NCBI GenBank assembly: GCA_963169475.1
Contig: CAUJFT010000080.1
Coordinates: forward strand, 1 to 10,353
Reading direction: 5' to 3'
DNA length: 10,353 nucleotides
Source: Bacteroidota bacterium
GTDB lineage: Bacteria; Bacteroidota; Bacteroidia; J057
In this document: positions 8,134 through 10,353 of the stretch, piece after piece
Position numbering within the stretch: position 1 is the stretch's first letter
Layout of the letters: each line of letters starts with the position of its first letter
Notes under the pieces: generated by a model
What the model was told of the DNA's origin: nothing
The model's input: only the letters and a program-made list of their open reading frames with translations
Database searches by the model: none
Program-made: the position numbers and the translations under genes

Positions 8134-8164
8134 AGTTCTTAGTTTTTAATGATAAGTTCTTAGT
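8134..8164 (+). repeat. Direct repeat, 10-base unit at 21-base period
   Basis: AGTTCTTAGT occurs twice, at 8134-8143 and 8155-8164. Just before it, AAGTAGTT is also repeated back to back (8122-8137). A period of two helix turns would suit side-by-side binding of a dimeric regulator, but only two copies are present and the sequence is simple. Confidence 0.45.
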
Positions 8165-8255
8165 CTTCGTAAATAGTTTTTTAACTAAAAATAATATCAT
8201 AAACTAATTTCAAACCAGTAGTTATTTGCAATTAATTCCTAATTTTATACTAAGG

Positions 8256-8285
8256 CGAGGGTGAGTTCTAATTCACCCCACCTCG
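8256..8285 (+). terminator. Bulged hairpin, possible terminator or leader structure
   Basis: GGGTGA (8259-8264) pairs with TCACCC (8273-8278), and outside it CGA (8256-8258) pairs with TCG (8283-8285) across a 4-base bulge; the alternative outer pairing CGAGG with CCTCG is equally possible. It is the most GC-rich stretch between the two genes. The T content that follows is modest, so termination of the lipoprotein transcript is only one possibility. Confidence 0.35.
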
Positions 8286-8295
8286 ATTGTGGTTA

Positions 8296-8310
8296 TTTTG
8301 ATAATCAAAA
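8296..8310. repeat. Perfect 7-1-7 palindrome
   Basis: TTTTGAT (8296-8302) and ATCAAAA (8304-8310) are exact inverted copies around one base. The symmetry and length suit an operator for a dimeric DNA-binding protein about 105 bases upstream of the secreted LPP20-like gene. AT-rich palindromes also arise by chance. Confidence 0.4.
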
Positions 8311-8356
8311 ATACACGTTTTACCGGAAGATGCAGCACCGTTATTCATTCCTAGTA

Positions 8357-8380
8357 AAACAAAGTTTGGCTTCTTTGTTT
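8357..8380. repeat. 8-bp inverted repeat upstream of the LPP20-like gene
   Basis: AAACAAAG (8357-8364) and CTTTGTTT (8373-8380) are perfect inverted copies around an 8-base loop, ending 35 bases before the ATG at 8416. It could be an operator or a leader hairpin. If it ended transcription it would need a T-run on one side; only short ones are present. Confidence 0.45.
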
Positions 8381-8415
8381 ATTTGTAAATCAATCTTTTA
8401 ATCAAAAACGTACTT

Positions 8416-9486
8416 ATGAAGCAAATTATTTACTTTCTTTTCGTCATTGCTTTTTTGGTTTTAGCCAACTCCCTCACTGCCCAAGGCGGTAAAAAGGGTG
8501 GAAGTGCAGAGACCCCTTCGAGAAACAACATAGAGGCAAATGAGGTTACGCCTCCAAAAGACTTACCTGGTAAACCCGGAAATACTAATCCCAAAGGCAA
8601 TCCAAAGGTAACCGTTACTAGTCCTCCCAAGCCGCGAACTACTTCCGGTTCCCAAACGCCAAAGCCCAGAGTAGTAGTCGGAAATCAAGAGGTAGAAATC
8701 AATCAGGAACAGCACGTAGTTCAAGAGGCGCAAAATGGTCAGGTTGATTGGACAGAGCAATACGCAGAAGCCAAAGGTATCAGTTTTATCAACCGTCAAA
8801 AATTCCCCAACGAGCAACAAGCAATAGAGATGGCAAAAAGAGGAGCAGAAGTAGTAGCAAAAGCAAACCTTTTGGAAACGGTTGAAGGCATTAAAATCAC
8901 AAGAGAAACGACCGTTAAAGATATGATGACGGAAAGCGATGTAATAACTTCCAGCGTGGAGGGTATTGTCAAAGGCGTAAGGGTATATGGGCAGCCTGTA
9001 ATCACAAAAGATGCGGTGGAGGTAACGGTAAGAATGCCATTGTACGACAAAAATGGACTTGCTCCCGTGGTAAAGCGTCAGCTTGATTCTCAAAATCCGG
9101 TTTCGCCTGTACAAATCAACCCTGTTAGCCTGAACAATCCCGGCATTCAGGATTCTCTTTCCCAATTTGTCCTCAATTTTACGGACGGACAATTTAATCC
9201 TGCACTCTTTCCCGTAATTACAGACCAAAATGGGCAACTTTTATTAAATTTGTCCCAATATTATGACCCTATTAAAGGAAAATTTCCTCCTTATATCAAA
9301 TTAGGAAAAGAGCTTTTCAAAGACCTCAAATTTCAAAATGGAGTACAAATATTAGATGCTATTCAAGACTTTGATGGCTCTATTAAAATTAACACAGATG
9401 CCCAGCCTAAAGCCAAAAAATGGTTAAAGTGGTTGAAAGAAATTGGGACTTTGGCAATTCCTTTTGTTATTTCCTTGATTCACTAA
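8416..9486 (+). CDS. Secreted protein with LPP20-like domain
   Basis: The 356-residue product has a signal peptide with a hydrophobic core at about 4-19 and likely cleavage near T-A-Q (21-23). No lipobox cysteine is present, and indeed no Cys occurs anywhere. Residues about 24-100 are a low-complexity linker rich in Pro, Lys, Gly, Asn and Thr, suited to spanning envelope layers. Residues about 110-210 resemble the LPP20 lipoprotein/FlgT-N type domain: an Ala-rich helix (AIEMAKRGAEVVAKANLLE) followed by strands with TVKDMMTESDVITSSVEG and the pattern DAVEVTVRMPLY. Residues about 240-330 are a second unrecognised region. The protein ends in a Trp/Lys-rich helix and a hydrophobic tail, residues 343-355. 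Domain assignment is by pattern only. The next plus-strand gene also encodes a secreted protein, 145 bases on. Location in the periplasm or at the outer membrane is inferred; the function is unknown. Confidence 0.8.
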   Translation: MKQIIYFLFVIAFLVLANSLTAQGGKKGGSAETPSRNNIEANEVTPPKDLPGKPGNTNPKGNPKVTVTSPPKPRTTSGSQTPKPRVVVGNQEVEINQEQHVVQEAQNGQVDWTEQYAEAKGISFINRQKFPNEQQAIEMAKRGAEVVAKANLLETVEGIKITRETTVKDMMTESDVITSSVEGIVKGVRVYGQPVITKDAVEVTVRMPLYDKNGLAPVVKRQLDSQNPVSPVQINPVSLNNPGIQDSLSQFVLNFTDGQFNPALFPVITDQNGQLLLNLSQYYDPIKGKFPPYIKLGKELFKDLKFQNGVQILDAIQDFDGSIKINTDAQPKAKKWLKWLKEIGTLAIPFVISLIH

Positions 9487-9489
9487 TTC

Positions 9490-9499
9490 GCCTATAGGC
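9490..9499. repeat. Short perfect palindrome after the LPP20-like gene
   Basis: GCCTATAGGC is a perfect 10-base palindrome starting 4 bases after the stop codon. With no loop and no T-run it is not a standard terminator. Confidence 0.3.
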
Positions 9500-9555
9500 A
9501 CTTACCAATAAACAATCGGGATACTTAGCTTGTCTCTACTTTGAATGATTTGTAT

Positions 9556-9613
9556 TAAACCGTTTAGGGGGATTACCACTCCTGTTTTTATTGCAGTATG
9601 GAGGTAATCTCCC
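9556..9613 (+). repeat. Strong hairpin in the leader of the coiled-coil protein gene
   Basis: GGGGGATTACC (9567-9577) pairs with GGTAATCTCCC (9603-9613), eleven pairs with one G-U. After a 2-base AC bulge, TCC (9580-9582) pairs with GGA (9600-9602), leaving a 17-base loop. Touching its left side is a 5-1-5 inverted repeat TAAAC-C-GTTTA (9556-9566). The structure ends 18 bases before the ATG at 9632. It is not followed by a T-run on the plus strand. The 3' arm contains GGAGGT, a Shine-Dalgarno-like string, but too far from the ATG to serve it. Confidence 0.55.
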
Positions 9614-9631
9614 TTAATAAAAACTCCTCTT

Positions 9632-10353
9632 ATGAAGATAAAAAGTACCATTACCATTCTACTTTTAATATCCTCTTCTCTTCTACCTGCGCAATGGACT
9701 AATTGCCAGCCCGATAACCCGCTTTCGTTTGCCGCATTAGAGATTACAGAAAATCTCATGACTACGAAAATCAAAGAGATTCAACAATTTTATGACGAAA
9801 GCGAACTTTATAACGTTAAGGTTTCTGTAGATGCCTGCAACCAGCAAATGGAAAACGAACTCCGAACACTTCAAGGAAATATTGCTAAATGCGGGTTAAA
9901 GCATCAAGAAATTCTTAGCCTAAAAGATGTAGCCGGGATTCAAAAGCAAATTGAGGACCTAAAAAAAAGTAAGGAGGCTTCTATTCAAACGCTGGAAGAT
10001 AACCTTTCCAAAACTCGCCATAGTGGCATATTTCTTGTGATTTTACCTGAAATCAATCTATTAGATAATAAAAATGTATTTATTCAGAACGCCCAAGCGG
10101 TACTTGCTCCTTATGCCATTTCCGACTTGAACGGGGAGCGTATTCAGCGATTGACGGAGGTTAAGGACTACGAAAATGTAAAAGATGTGATTACTTCTTT
10201 TAAAGGAGGAGAGGTAACGCCTGTTTCCGACCTTTTTACTAATGCCGATTACAAGACAAAGCGTTTTTTGTATATGGCAAAAATCCAAGTAGCACCCGCA
10301 AAAAAAGAAAATTTTGTACCCAAAGAAAGTTTAGCCCCCGAAGGGAAAGCGAC
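9632..10353 (+). CDS. Secreted coiled-coil protein of unknown function (3' end missing)
   Basis: The frame is open from ATG at 9632 to the right edge, 240 codons with no stop. Residues 1-21 form a signal peptide ending L-P-A-Q. A Cys follows at 25, with two more at 69 and 87, so a disulphide in the periplasm is possible. Residues about 65-130 have spaced hydrophobic positions among Glu, Lys and Gln, as in a coiled coil. Residues about 131-160 (SGIFLVILPEIN and onward) and 165-225 look like a compact mixed alpha/beta part, and the last visible residues are Lys/Pro-rich, perhaps a linker. No family was recognised. The gene follows the LPP20-like secreted protein on the same strand, so a shared envelope role is possible. 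No Shine-Dalgarno sequence lies before the ATG, as is usual in this phylum. Confidence 0.75.
   Translation, partial: MKIKSTITILLLISSSLLPAQWTNCQPDNPLSFAALEITENLMTTKIKEIQQFYDESELYNVKVSVDACNQQMENELRTLQGNIAKCGLKHQEILSLKDVAGIQKQIEDLKKSKEASIQTLEDNLSKTRHSGIFLVILPEINLLDNKNVFIQNAQAVLAPYAISDLNGERIQRLTEVKDYENVKDVITSFKGGEVTPVSDLFTNADYKTKRFLYMAKIQVAPAKKENFVPKESLAPEGKA

Larger units (their letters stand above)
8108..8415 (+). other. Structured intergenic region without a gene
   Basis: These 308 bases carry no plausible coding frame. They hold a short tandem-like repeat right after the lipoprotein stop, a bulged GC-richer hairpin (8256-8285), a perfect palindrome (8296-8310) and an 8-bp-armed inverted repeat (8357-8380) just before the next gene. 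No exact TAnnTTTG box was found, only near matches such as TTATTTTG at 8293-8300. Confidence 0.5.

Noticed and set aside
8563..9237. Open frame of 224 codons on the minus strand
   Set aside because: It lies wholly opposite the LPP20-like gene, has no signal peptide or recognisable domain, and its composition is that of an antisense shadow. The plus-strand frame has a signal peptide and a domain-like layout.
9502..9774. Minus-strand open frame of 90 codons
   Set aside because: It is antisense to the leader hairpin and signal-peptide region of the coiled-coil protein gene and shows no domain; 10061-10288 on the same strand is likewise a shadow.

Overview
The window looks like chromosomal DNA from a member of the Bacteroidota. 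The DNA is AT-rich, genes start without obvious Shine-Dalgarno sequences, and the -7 promoter boxes fit the Bacteroidota consensus TAnnTTTG. The gene content agrees: an outer-membrane receptor with an N-terminal carboxypeptidase-regulatory-like domain, a DUF4292-type lipoprotein, and secreted proteins whose signal peptides end in A-Q. The genus cannot be told. There is no sign of a phage, insertion sequence, CRISPR array, tRNA or rRNA.

Left part, all on the minus strand. From 2512 down past the left edge runs a long TonB-dependent-receptor-like outer-membrane protein; its C-terminus is outside the window. From 6871 down to 2636 lies a tight three-gene operon: an SLC1/DAACS-family cation symporter, a GT-C (GT39/ArnT-like) membrane glycosyltransferase, and an RlmI-type 23S rRNA cytosine methyltransferase. 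The first two genes are joined by a 4-base ATGA overlap if the glycosyltransferase starts at 5654, and the last two are 4 bases apart. A TATCTTTG box 25 bases or so upstream of the symporter is the likely operon promoter.

Middle, 6872-7282. This is a divergent intergenic region of about 410 bases with no convincing gene. It holds the minus-strand promoter, three inverted repeats in a row, and a TAATTTTG box for the plus-strand gene.

Right part, all on the plus strand. A DUF4292-type lipoprotein (7283-8107) is followed by a structured 308-base gap, then a secreted protein with an LPP20-like domain (8416-9486), a 145-base gap with a strong 14-bp hairpin, and a secreted coiled-coil protein (from 9632) that runs off the right edge. 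The last two look like neighbours in an envelope-related locus, but no function can be assigned from the sequence.

Most of the window is ordinary. The points most worth a second look are the symporter's substituted substrate- and sodium-site residues, the uncharacterised pair of secreted proteins on the right, and the hairpin-rich gaps before each plus-strand gene.
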